Below are positions 42,075 through 49,724 of a stretch of 49,724 nt of DNA, one piece after another. The notes beneath the pieces were generated by a model that was not told the origin of the DNA, searched no databases, and worked only from the letters and a program-made list of their open reading frames with translations. The position numbers and the translations under genes are program-made. This stretch comes from Ferruginibacter sp. (GTDB taxonomy: Bacteria > Bacteroidota > Bacteroidia > Chitinophagales > Chitinophagaceae), in contig JACMLJ010000063.1 in the NCBI GenBank assembly GCA_014379625.1, forward strand, positions 1 to 49,724, written 5' to 3'. How positions within the stretch are numbered: the first letter of the stretch is position 1; each line of letters begins with the position of its first letter.

Positions 42075-42300
42075 AAAAAAGAAAGGTTTAAATGTTTAAT
42101 AATTTTAAATATGGTTGATTGTTTGACAATGCAAAAATGCAAACTACCGGCATCCTGTGCAATCACCTATGTTGTGGCCCGCATCACTAAAAACGGGGAG
42201 TAATTTTGAAGGAAATCTTATACAGATCGGCCGTATCGCTTTGTTTCCAATTATAAAGGGCTATTTAACTACGGTCGGGTAGCTTTAAATTTAAATAATA

Positions 42301-42330
42301 TTTGTACCAAATTTGTTTACTGTAAATTTG
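42301..42330 (+). promoter_or_regulatory. Promoter-like pair directly before the beta-helix lipoprotein gene
   Basis: TTTG (42301-42304) and TAAATTTG (42323-42330) match the Bacteroidota -33/-7 consensus with an 18-base spacer. The -7 element ends only 2 bases before the first ATG and 5 before the second, which implies a very short or absent leader. Confidence 0.5.
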
Positions 42331-42332
42331 TT

Positions 42333-43739
42333 ATGATGAAAAATATCTTCTTTTTGTTTATCGCAGCGGGATTATTGCTCACTGGCACCAACTCCTGTAA
42401 AAAAGATTCCTTCATTACCAGCAGTGATGCAAGAATCGCTACCAGTGCAGACAGTTTAAAGTATGATACGGTTTTTACAAGCGTTGGAACCATCACCCAA
42501 TCCTTTAAGATCAGTAATCTTAATACTCAAAAACTTCGGCTGAGTAAGCTCAAATTAATGGGGGGCGCCGCGTCTGCATTTAAAATAAATGTAAATGGTA
42601 TCCCTTCGTCCGAAATAAATAATATTGAAATAGCCGCGGAGGACAGCATTTATGTATTTGTTTCCGTCAATATTAATCCCAACACCGCTAACTTACCTTT
42701 CATAGTTAGGGATAGTATTCAGATAATGTATAATGGCAATAGCCGTTTTGTTCAATTAGAAGCATTTGGACAAAATGCAAATTTTTTGCGCAACAGGATA
42801 ATTCAGGGAAATATTACCTGGACCAATAACCTGCCTTATGTAATTTTAGGCAGTTTAAGAGTTGATACAAATGCCACACTTACCATAGCGCCTGGTTGTA
42901 AAATATACGCACATGCCGACGCCCCGTTTATTATCGATGGCAGCCTGGTTATTAATGGAACACCACAGCAAAAAGTTGTCTTTTCAGGCGACAGGCTCGA
43001 TGAGGTTTACCGTGACCTGCCGGCGGGCTGGCCCGGAATTTATTTCAGGGGTAGCAGTAAAAATAATATACTGATCCATGCAATTGTAAAAAATGCTTAC
43101 CAGGCTGTGGTTACTGAACAACCATCCGGAAATGCAAATCCAAAAATAATTCTACGCCAGTGTGTAATTGAGAACGCTTATGATGCCGGGATACTTTGTG
43201 TAAACAGCAGTTTACAGGCAGATAATAGTTTAATTAGTAATTGTGGTAAAAATATTAATATCATTTACGGAGGTGATTATATTTTTACCCATTGCACGGT
43301 AGCTGCCTATTCTTCTTATATTGACCATAAAAATCCCGTGCTTACCGCAAATAATTTTGCAATACAAAATGGAACAACCTTAACGGCTGATCTAAATGCC
43401 ATTTTTAGAAATTGCTTATTCTGGGGCGAAAACAACGCATTGGATAATGAGATCACCACAGGTAAGCAGGGAACCAATAATTTCAAAGTGGAATTTGACA
43501 GGTGTTTATACAAGGCTAAAACTGACCCTGGCAACAGTATTTTTACCGCTCCCGTCAAAAACCAGGATCCATTATTTGATAGTATTGATCTGTCAAAACG
43601 TTATTATGATTTTCGTATTACTAAAAACAACCTGGCCCCGGGAATCAATAAGGGAGTGGCTACCGGATTTTTAAAAGACCTGGACGGCAACAATCGGAAT
43701 AATGGCTTGCCCGACCTCGGTTGCTATGAGAAGCAATAA
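42333..43739 (+). CDS. Lipoprotein with right-handed parallel beta-helix
   Basis: The 468-residue protein has a lipoprotein signal peptide ending TNSC (Cys22 from the first Met). An Ig-like or choice-of-anchor-like beta domain follows (about 40-150; DTVFTSVGTITQSFKISN). The rest is a right-handed beta-helix with repeated coil motifs such as NILIHAIVKNAYQAVVTE, KIILRQCVIENAYDAGILCVNSS and FTHCTVAAYSSY. Such helices often bind or cleave polysaccharides, but I see no catalytic set, so a structural or binding role is as likely. Two adjacent ATGs exist; the second (42336) sits 5 bases after the -7-like element, the same spacing as at rsmA. Confidence 0.75.
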   Translation: MMKNIFFLFIAAGLLLTGTNSCKKDSFITSSDARIATSADSLKYDTVFTSVGTITQSFKISNLNTQKLRLSKLKLMGGAASAFKINVNGIPSSEINNIEIAAEDSIYVFVSVNINPNTANLPFIVRDSIQIMYNGNSRFVQLEAFGQNANFLRNRIIQGNITWTNNLPYVILGSLRVDTNATLTIAPGCKIYAHADAPFIIDGSLVINGTPQQKVVFSGDRLDEVYRDLPAGWPGIYFRGSSKNNILIHAIVKNAYQAVVTEQPSGNANPKIILRQCVIENAYDAGILCVNSSLQADNSLISNCGKNINIIYGGDYIFTHCTVAAYSSYIDHKNPVLTANNFAIQNGTTLTADLNAIFRNCLFWGENNALDNEITTGKQGTNNFKVEFDRCLYKAKTDPGNSIFTAPVKNQDPLFDSIDLSKRYYDFRITKNNLAPGINKGVATGFLKDLDGNNRNNGLPDLGCYEKQ

Positions 43740-43808
43740 AAAATTGGGTTCCCCCGGGTTGATTTCAACAAAATCAAATCTTATTCGTTAATCAACAAAA
43801 ATATAATC

Positions 43809-44381
43809 ATGTTAAAACTAATACTGATCACTACCGTATTTACCTGGGGTATAGCTCCAACCAAAAGCGCATTTATGAACAATGAAATTACGATGCCTGC
43901 AAAGGTAACCGCAAACTCTATCTACGACTTTAAAGTAGAGGCGCTGGATGGCAGCAGCATAGATTTCGCTAAATTCAAAGGGAAAAAAATTCTTATTGTG
44001 AATACTGCTTCCGAATGTGGGTATACGCCACAGTACGAGGGACTGGAAAAGCTCTATGAAAAATATAAAGACAGGTTGGTGATTGTAGGATTTCCGGCAA
44101 ATAATTTTGGCGGCCAGGAACCGGGTTCAAATACAGCAATAAAAGAATTCTGCAAAAAAAATTATGGGGTTAGTTTTCCCATGGCCGCCAAAATTTCCGT
44201 TAAAGGAGATGACGCTGCGCCCATCTACAAATGGCTTTGCAATAAAGCAGAGAATGGCGTACTGGATGCCGAAATCAAGTGGAATTTCAATAAATTTTTA
44301 TTAGATGAAAAAGGTAAAATAATCGCCAAATTTGAAAGTAAGGTTACACCAATGAGTGAAGAACTGACCAGTAAACTATAA
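43809..44381 (+). CDS. Glutathione peroxidase family (Cys-type, thioredoxin-dependent-like)
   Basis: The 190-residue protein reduces peroxides. The active site is complete: Cys70 in NTASECGYTPQY replaces selenocysteine, with Gln103 in FGGQEPGSN and Trp158-Asn159 in KWNFNKFL. A further Cys115 (EFCKKN) could be the resolving Cys of thioredoxin-dependent members; with no dimer loop visible, thioredoxin use is the likelier route. The first ~21 residues look like a signal peptide (LKLILITTVFTWGIAPTKSA), suggesting a periplasmic form. A strong terminator follows the stop. Confidence 0.9.
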   Translation: MLKLILITTVFTWGIAPTKSAFMNNEITMPAKVTANSIYDFKVEALDGSSIDFAKFKGKKILIVNTASECGYTPQYEGLEKLYEKYKDRLVIVGFPANNFGGQEPGSNTAIKEFCKKNYGVSFPMAAKISVKGDDAAPIYKWLCNKAENGVLDAEIKWNFNKFLLDEKGKIIAKFESKVTPMSEELTSKL

Positions 44382-44401
44382 CTTAATAAACTTTACAGAA
44401 G

Positions 44402-44438
44402 ACATCCGGCTTTATTAAAGGTCCGGATGTTTTTTTTT
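44402..44438 (+). terminator. Rho-independent terminator after the glutathione peroxidase gene
   Basis: ACATCCGG (44402-44409) pairs exactly with CCGGATGT (44423-44430), followed by nine Ts. An ATG at 44427 in frame with the next gene lies inside the stem, which argues against its use as a start. Confidence 0.8.
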
Positions 44439-44453
44439 ATTTTACTTTGCACC

Positions 44454-45671
44454 GTGCAATTCGAAAAAGTTATAGGACAAAAAGAGATCAAAGAACAATT
44501 GATACAAATGGTACAGCATAACCGGCTGAGCCACGCTTTATTATTTTTGGGTAAAGAAGGAAGTGGAGCGATGTCATTGGCGCTGGCATTTTCGCAATAC
44601 ATAGTTTGTGAAAATGTGAATGGCACAATAAAAAACACACCGGCCGCATCACTATTTGGAGAGCCCTTACCCGATATTCTTCAACCCCCTTTTGCTGTTG
44701 ATTCCTGCGGTATATGCACCGCCTGCATAAAAGCCAGTCAACTTATCCATCCGGACATTCACTTTTCTTACCCTGTTATTCCCCGAAAACCAAACGATGA
44801 ACCTGTCAGTACTGATTACATCACCAAATGGAGAGAGTTTGTTTTAACTCAACCTTATGGAAATGTGTATGACTGGCTGCAATTTATTGGCGCCGAAAAC
44901 AAACAAGGCAATATCACTGCCGAAGAATGCAATGATATTAACCGAAAACTAAGCTTAAAAAGTTTTGAGAGTGAATATAAAATATTAATAATATGGATGC
45001 CGGAATACCTCACTAAAAATGGCAACAAGCTATTAAAACTAATCGAGGAACCACCTCCAAATACCTTGTTTTTATTAGTGGCGGAAAATGAAGACCTCAT
45101 ATTACCCACTATTTTGTCCAGGACCCAATTGGTGAAAATTCCTATGCTTACTAACCTGGATGTTGAATCAGCATTGGCGCTTAAGCCGGATGTGCCGGTG
45201 GAAAAGGCCCGGCAGATTGCCTCTTTAAGTGAAGGTAATTACAGGGAAGCTTTACAATTACTACAACAGGTGGAAGATGACTGGCAGGCAATTTTGAGGG
45301 ACTGGCTGAATCTGATCTCAAAAAAAAACCTGGCAGGGCAGGTGAAATGGATAGAAGAAATGAGTAAGCAGGGCAGGGAACGACAAAAGCAATTGCTGAA
45401 ATATTTTACCCATTTACTGGAACAGGCGATCAGGATCAGCGTTGTTAATGGGAATGCCACGGATGCCTTTTCTATCGCGGCAAATGAAAAGGACTTTGCT
45501 CAACGGTTAAACAAGCTTTGCAATATCCACCAGCAGGAAGCGATCGTACATGAATTGGATAAAGCCAGTTATTATATTGAACGCAACGCCAACGGTAAAA
45601 TGCTGTTCCACGCCCTCTCTATCAAGTTGTATCATATTATTACCAACAATTCGCTAATTTTGATGAATTGA
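44454..45671 (+). CDS. holB: DNA polymerase III subunit delta'
   Basis: The 405-residue clamp-loader subunit belongs to the AAA+ family. The N-terminus FEKVIGQKEIKEQLIQMVQHNRLSHALLF is typical, the P-loop is degenerate (GKEGSGAMS, no Lys) as expected for delta', and a Cys-rich zinc module sits in DSCGICTACIKASQLIHPD. EEPPPNTLFLLVAEN and ILPTILSRTQLVKI supply sensor segments. The GTG at 44454 (VQFEKVIGQ) is chosen; an ATG at 44427 would put nine hydrophobic residues inside the upstream terminator stem. The chain is longer than most delta' proteins because of its C-terminal helical domain. A PSP1 gene follows, as in many genomes that pair the two. Confidence 0.9.
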   Translation: MQFEKVIGQKEIKEQLIQMVQHNRLSHALLFLGKEGSGAMSLALAFSQYIVCENVNGTIKNTPAASLFGEPLPDILQPPFAVDSCGICTACIKASQLIHPDIHFSYPVIPRKPNDEPVSTDYITKWREFVLTQPYGNVYDWLQFIGAENKQGNITAEECNDINRKLSLKSFESEYKILIIWMPEYLTKNGNKLLKLIEEPPPNTLFLLVAENEDLILPTILSRTQLVKIPMLTNLDVESALALKPDVPVEKARQIASLSEGNYREALQLLQQVEDDWQAILRDWLNLISKKNLAGQVKWIEEMSKQGRERQKQLLKYFTHLLEQAIRISVVNGNATDAFSIAANEKDFAQRLNKLCNIHQQEAIVHELDKASYYIERNANGKMLFHALSIKLYHIITNNSLILMN

Positions 45672-46081
45672 GGAAAAGGGACCGGAGCCGGGAGTTGGGG
45701 GTTTGCTTTATGAAACGTCTTCTCCGCTATACTAACATCATTGTATGATCTGACGCTGGTTTTTTACCTGAACTATTTTATACTGAATACATTTATTGAA
45801 CTGATGTATACATCTGGCTGATAAAAATTGTATAATATTCAGGCACGCTGAACAGTTTATTAAAACCGGAAATGTACATTGGTCGTGCGGTTGCAGGGTG
45901 ATGACATATAGGAGGCAGGTAACCCTAAAAGCAGGAACAGGTTGCCAGTGAAGTTGGACAAAGAGAATAACCGGGCAAGATTATCTATTTCGGATACCGG
46001 ATAATTCAGTGCCCACATCTCCAAAATCACTTTTTCTCTTTCATGAGATTTTAATTTTTTAATTTTTTAATCAGGCTAAAT
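45672..46081 (+). other. 410-bp gene-free region between holB and the PSP1 gene
   Basis: No ORF is supported. The end nearest the PSP1 gene contains the direct repeat TAATTTTTTAATTTTTTAAT just before the ATG region. I see no strong hairpin or promoter consensus. Confidence 0.4.
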
Positions 46082-47572
46082 ATGGCATGTGGAAGTTGTG
46101 GATCTGGAAGCACCCCCGGGGGATGCCAAAGTCATGGAAGTTGCGCAAGTGGAAGTTGTAACCGGATGAATGTGCATGATTGGCTGGCCAATCTCCCTTT
46201 TAGTGATCCTGAGAGCGGCTGTAGAATAGTGGAGGTTAGTTTTAACAGCGGCAGCCGTAAAGATTATTTTAAGAATACCACTACTCATTTCTTTGAAAAG
46301 GGAGACCTGATTGCAGTGGAGGGTGTAAGTGGTTTTGATGTGGGTAATGTAAATATGACCGGCGAGCTGGTACGCTTACAGTTAAAAAAGAATAATATCA
46401 GGGAAGAAAGCCCTGATATAAAAAAAATTTTACGCAGGGCCAGTGAAACCGATTTAAGTAAATGTAAGGAAACAAAAGCCAGGGAAAAAGACGTAATGAT
46501 ACGCAGCCGGGCCATTGCCAAACAATTGAACCTGGATATGAAAGTTGCAGAAGTAGAGATTCAGGCGGACGGCCGCAAGGCAACTTTCTTTTACATTGCG
46601 GACGACCGGGTTGATTTCAGGGAACTGATTAAAATATATGCCGGTGAGTTTAAAGTAAAAGTGGAAATGAAACAGATTGGCGCCCGTCAGGAGGCTGGCA
46701 AAGTGGGCGGCATTGGCAGTTGCGGAAGAGAACTTTGCTGTAGCACCTGGCTCACGGATTTTAAAAGTGTAAATACAAATGCGGCACGATATCAAAATTT
46801 AAGTATCAACCAAACCAAGCTTAGCGGGCAATGCGGAAGGCTGAAATGTTGTTTAAATTATGAACTTGATACTTACTTAGATGCCCTGCAAAATTTTCCG
46901 GATGATTGTGATATGATTGAAGTTGCCAAGAGCCGGGCGTTTTTGGTAAAGAAAGATATTTTTCGCAACCTGATGTGGTACACTATGCCCGATAGCAATA
47001 AACAATATCCCTTAACTATTGAAAGCGTTCAAAAAATAAAGGCACTTAATCGCCAGGGTATCAAGCCGGAAGAACTGGAAACGGTAGAAGTGGTAAGCAA
47101 AAAGCCCATAGAAATTGAACCCACCTACGTGGATGTGGTAGGGCAAATAAGTTTAAAAAGCCTGGAAAAAACCAGCCGAAAAAGAAGGGATAATGAAAGA
47201 GGCCAGCAACAGGGGCCTTCCCAGGGAAACAGGTCGGCTGGAAACGACCAACGAGGATCAGGGCCACAGGGGCATAACCATCAAAACAGGGGCCCGCAAA
47301 AGCCAGCACAAAACCGCGATGGGCAGGGTCAACAAAGGCCACCGCAAAATAGGGGGGTACAAAGTCCGCAAAGACCTCCGCAAAACCGGGACGGGCAAAA
47401 TCAGCAGCGGCCTCCACTCAATCGTGAAGGCCAGGGGCAGCAGCGGCCAAACCAGGCAACAGGCAACAGGCAGGGACAGCAAAACAGGCAGCCCCAAAGG
47501 CCGGCTCAAAATCGTGCTAATCAACCTAACAGGTCAAAACATGGACCTGATAATAGCGAAGAAAAAAAATAA
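46082..47572 (+). CDS. PSP1-domain (RicT/YaaT-like) protein with repetitive C-terminal tail
   Basis: The 496-residue protein has three parts. Residues 1-27 form a Gly/Ser/Cys cluster (Cys3, 6, 15, 21, 26). The PSP1 core (about 40-285) contains the conserved Cys-rich segments GGIGSCGRELCCSTWL and KLSGQCGRLKCCLNYE. Residues about 370-496 are a Gln/Asn/Arg/Pro-rich disordered tail with four 12-residue repeats (consensus QNRDGQGQQRPP). In Bacillus the related RicT works in the RicA-F-T complex with RNase Y on mRNA processing; here the tail could bind RNA, but this is inference. Neighbour holB is a conserved partner from memory. A terminator follows the stop. Confidence 0.85.
   Translation: MACGSCGSGSTPGGCQSHGSCASGSCNRMNVHDWLANLPFSDPESGCRIVEVSFNSGSRKDYFKNTTTHFFEKGDLIAVEGVSGFDVGNVNMTGELVRLQLKKNNIREESPDIKKILRRASETDLSKCKETKAREKDVMIRSRAIAKQLNLDMKVAEVEIQADGRKATFFYIADDRVDFRELIKIYAGEFKVKVEMKQIGARQEAGKVGGIGSCGRELCCSTWLTDFKSVNTNAARYQNLSINQTKLSGQCGRLKCCLNYELDTYLDALQNFPDDCDMIEVAKSRAFLVKKDIFRNLMWYTMPDSNKQYPLTIESVQKIKALNRQGIKPEELETVEVVSKKPIEIEPTYVDVVGQISLKSLEKTSRKRRDNERGQQQGPSQGNRSAGNDQRGSGPQGHNHQNRGPQKPAQNRDGQGQQRPPQNRGVQSPQRPPQNRDGQNQQRPPLNREGQGQQRPNQATGNRQGQQNRQPQRPAQNRANQPNRSKHGPDNSEEKK
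47309..47452 (+). repeat. 36-bp in-frame tandem repeat (4 units) in the PSP1 protein tail
   Basis: Four 36-base units encode QNRDGQGQQRPP, QNRGVQSPQRPP, QNRDGQNQQRPP and LNREGQGQQRPN. Third-position changes between the units show that the repeat is not brand new. Confidence 0.75.
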
Positions 47573-47586
47573 CGAATTCATAAAGT

Positions 47587-47620
47587 AAACGTCGGGTTTT
47601 TAAAACCGGCGTTTTTATTT
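47587..47620 (+). terminator. Terminator between the PSP1 gene and gldA
   Basis: AAACGTCGG (47587-47595) pairs with CCGGCGTTT (47606-47614), with one G-T pair, followed by a TTTTTATTT tract. It ends the PSP1 transcript 19 bases before the gldA start. Confidence 0.7.
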
Positions 47621-47638
47621 TTGCATAATCATCTCTAC

Positions 47639-48586
47639 ATGTCAATCATCGTTAGTCACCTCTGTAAAATGTATGGTACTCAGAAAGCCGTAAATGACAT
47701 TACATTTTCCATCAACAAGGGTGAGATCGTGGGTTTCTTAGGCCCGAATGGAGCCGGAAAAAGCACAACCATGAAAATGATTACCGGATATTTAAAAGCT
47801 GATGCAGGATCAATAGAAGTTTCAGGCGATAAACTGAGCGGCAATTCCTTATCTGTGAAAAAGAAAATAGGCTATCTGCCCGAGTCCAACCCACTTTATT
47901 TTGATATGTATGTAAGGGAGTACCTGCAATTTATTTCTGCTGTTCACAAAATAAAAAACCCGAAGCAGGCGATAGCCAGCGTAATTGAAATAACGGGCTT
48001 AACCATCGAAGCCAATAAAAAGATCGGTGAGCTTAGTAAAGGGTATAAGCAACGGGTTGGGTTAGCCGCAGCGCTGATACACGACCCGGAAGTACTGATA
48101 TTGGATGAACCTACGTCCGGACTGGATCCCAACCAACTGGCAGAGATCAGGGAGGTAATCAAAAACCTCGGGCAAAATAAAACCGTTTTGTTCTCCTCGC
48201 ATATTTTGCAGGAAGTACAGGCCATTTGCGACAGGGTAATCATAATTAATAAAGGCATCATTGTTGCCGACGACAGATTAAGTAATCTGCAAAAAGTCAG
48301 TAATAACCTGTCGGTTGTGCTGGTGGCATTCAAAGAAATGGTGGCACCGGAATTATTTAAAACGATCAGCAGCATCACATTGGTAGAACAAATACAAAAA
48401 CAGGGATGGCCGGAAGCCTCGTCGGGATCAAACTTTAAACTGCAAACCACCCAGCCTGACAGTGTTAGAAAGCAATTGCTGGAGTTATGTTTAGACAACA
48501 ACCTGAACATTGTTTCTTTGCATAGTGAAAGCAATAGCCTCGAGGATATCTTTAGAAATTTAACTTCAATGGAGCATAATAATTAA
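47639..48586 (+). CDS. gldA: Gliding-motility-type ABC transporter ATP-binding protein
   Basis: The 315-residue ATPase matches GldA, the energy subunit of the GldA-GldF-GldG transporter linked to gliding in Bacteroidota. Walker A is GPNGAGKST (35-43), the signature is LSKGYKQRVG, Walker B is VLILDEPTSGLDP and the switch His lies in LFSSHIL. The characteristic segment GYLPESNPLYFDMYVREYL follows Walker A. Start: MSIIVSHLCKMYG at 47639 is used; a TTG at 47621 adds six residues and overlaps the terminator tail. gldF and gldG are not in the window, and enolase follows 23 bp later, so this gene is separated from its usual partners. Confidence 0.85.
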   Translation: MSIIVSHLCKMYGTQKAVNDITFSINKGEIVGFLGPNGAGKSTTMKMITGYLKADAGSIEVSGDKLSGNSLSVKKKIGYLPESNPLYFDMYVREYLQFISAVHKIKNPKQAIASVIEITGLTIEANKKIGELSKGYKQRVGLAAALIHDPEVLILDEPTSGLDPNQLAEIREVIKNLGQNKTVLFSSHILQEVQAICDRVIIINKGIIVADDRLSNLQKVSNNLSVVLVAFKEMVAPELFKTISSITLVEQIQKQGWPEASSGSNFKLQTTQPDSVRKQLLELCLDNNLNIVSLHSESNSLEDIFRNLTSMEHNN

Positions 48587-48609
48587 TTTAATCAATAAAA
48601 TAAACAAAC

Positions 48610-49724
48610 ATGAGTTACATCGCAAGCATTTTTGCCCGTCAGATCTTAGATAGTCGCGGCAATCCAACAGTAGAAGTAGACGTATTAACAGAAAATGAAA
48701 ATCTCGGCCGCGCTGCCGTACCAAGTGGGGCCAGCACCGGCATTCACGAAGCCATGGAATTAAGAGACAACAATAAAAAATTATTTGGTGGCAAAGGAGT
48801 ATTAAAAGCGATTAAAAATGTAAACACCATTATAGCGGAGAACCTCTTGGGCTTTGATGTATCAGACCAAACGGGTATTGATGCCCTGATGATCGAACTG
48901 GATGGCACTCCCAATAAAAGCAAATTAGGCGCTAATGGAATGCTGGCGGTTAGTTTAGCGGTTGCAAAAGCTGCCGCGCTGGAAGCCAGTCTCCCCTTGT
49001 TTCGTTACATAGGTGGTACCAATGCGAAAATTTTGCCGATACCGATGATGAATATCTTGAACGGTGGCGCCCATGCTGATAATAAAATAGATTTCCAGGA
49101 ATTTATGGTAATGCCGGTTGGAGCATCTTCATTCAGTGAAGGACTTCAATGGGGTGTGGATATTTTTCATGCGTTAAAAGTGGTACTAAAGAAAAAAGGT
49201 TTTAGCACAAATGTGGGTGATGAAGGTGGCTTTGCTCCAAACATTCAAAGCAATGAAGAAGCAATTGAAACCGTATTGACAGCGATCCAGGTGGCAGGTT
49301 ATAAAACAGGCAGCCAGATAATGATTGCTATGGATGCGGCAAATAGTGAATTATGGAATGCCAAGGAAAAGAAATATATCTTCCACAAAAGTGACGGAAA
49401 GAAAATGACGAGTGAACAATTGGTTGCTTACTGGACCAGTTGGGTAAAGCAATATCCTATCTGTTCTATTGAAGATGGTATGGCGGAAGATGACTGGAAA
49501 GGATGGAAGATGCTGACGGAATCAGTTGGAACCAAGTGCCAGTTAGTGGGTGATGATCTTTTTGTTACAAATGTAGAACGCCTGGAAAGAGGTATCAATG
49601 AAAAAATCGCCAACGCATTACTGGTGAAGGTAAACCAGATCGGCACGCTTACAGAAACCATCAATGCCGTAAGTATGGCTCAGCAAAACGGCCTTAATAC
49701 CATTATGAGCCACCGCAGTGGCGA
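48610..49724 (+). CDS. eno: Enolase (3' end outside window)
   Basis: The first ~371 codons of enolase are present; the usual length is about 430. The enzyme interconverts 2-phosphoglycerate and phosphoenolpyruvate in glycolysis. The start [25 protein letters not shown] is typical. [17 protein letters not shown] carries the family His near the active site, and [11 protein letters not shown] and VGDDLFVTN provide the Mg-binding Glu and Asp. The catalytic Lys lies in [13 protein letters not shown], and the loop MSHRSG is reached at the window edge. The gene follows gldA by 23 bp and may be co-transcribed with it. Confidence 0.97.
   Translation, partial: MSYIASIFARQILDSRGNPTVEVDVLTENENLGRAAVPSGASTGIHEAMELRDNNKKLFGGKGVLKAIKNVNTIIAENLLGFDVSDQTGIDALMIELDGTPNKSKLGANGMLAVSLAVAKAAALEASLPLFRYIGGTNAKILPIPMMNILNGGAHADNKIDFQEFMVMPVGASSFSEGLQWGVDIFHALKVVLKKKGFSTNVGDEGGFAPNIQSNEEAIETVLTAIQVAGYKTGSQIMIAMDAANSELWNAKEKKYIFHKSDGKKMTSEQLVAYWTSWVKQYPICSIEDGMAEDDWKGWKMLTESVGTKCQLVGDDLFVTNVERLERGINEKIANALLVKVNQIGTLTETINAVSMAQQNGLNTIMSHRSG

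Noticed and set aside
43998..44030. Selenocysteine in the glutathione peroxidase
   Set aside because: The active-site codon is TGT (Cys), not TGA.
44427..44453. ATG start for holB giving MFFFILLCT before VQFEKVIGQ
   Set aside because: The codon lies inside the stem of the glutathione peroxidase terminator, and the extra residues are encoded largely by the T run; the GTG at 44454 gives the normal N-terminus.
47193..47588. 131-codon overlapping ORF at the end of the PSP1 gene
   Set aside because: It is a frame-shifted reading of the repetitive tail and its Lys/Arg/Gly bias follows from that repeat.

Overview
The window reads as chromosome from a member of the Bacteroidota, most likely of the Chitinophagaceae type. 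Pointers are the secreted multidomain S8 protease, a SusC-like TonB-dependent receptor with a carboxypeptidase-like N-terminal domain, a propeller/Y_Y_Y histidine kinase, GldA, many SxxC lipoproteins, AT-rich start regions without Shine-Dalgarno sequences, and TTTG/TAnnTTTG promoter-like pairs. Nothing in it looks like phage or plasmid DNA. No rRNA, tRNA, CRISPR array or transposase was seen.

Layout. 1-3943 is the 3' part of an S8 protease. 4082-4801 is a ferredoxin-NADP-reductase-like flavoprotein. 4961-16012 is a complex I operon in the order nuoA-B-C-D-H-I-J-K-L-M-N. The NADH-input genes nuoE, nuoF and nuoG are missing between D and H. The operon's spacers are full of small repeats, and a 5' fragment of nuoB seems to be copied in front of nuoH. 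Just after nuoN sits a very AT-rich four-helix-bundle gene (16106-16471) between inverted GTTGGTTG / CAACCAAC arrays, which looks like an inserted cassette. A proline-rich unknown protein follows. 17323-20907 (minus) encodes a fused B12-dependent acyl-CoA mutase of the IcmF type, then a beta-barrel-like lipoprotein and rsmA. 22589-23386 is a gene-free repeat region with a large nested inverted repeat. pdxA and a membrane-anchored beta-lactamase-family hydrolase follow.

26576-29091 (minus) is an ABC ATPase/permease/LolA-like operon. 29404-29772 encodes a tiny secreted protein that is little more than a sorting-domain-like fold. 30002-34375 (minus) holds a TonB-dependent receptor, a 2TM protein, a periplasmic helical-repeat protein, a membrane protein and a small winged-helix regulator. 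radA and comF (34904-37110) are followed by a convergent two-component pair (37233-41022), two cell-surface lipoproteins, a Cys-type glutathione peroxidase, the DNA polymerase III delta' gene, a PSP1/RicT-like gene, gldA and the 5' part of enolase, which runs off the window end.

The most unusual points are the inverted-repeat-flanked four-helix-bundle cassette in the complex I locus, the 11-subunit nuo operon with its nuoB-like leader ORF and G7 tract before nuoH, and the short GC-rich dispersed elements that also lie in frame inside the mutase gene. Functions are assigned from remembered family motifs; no database search was run.
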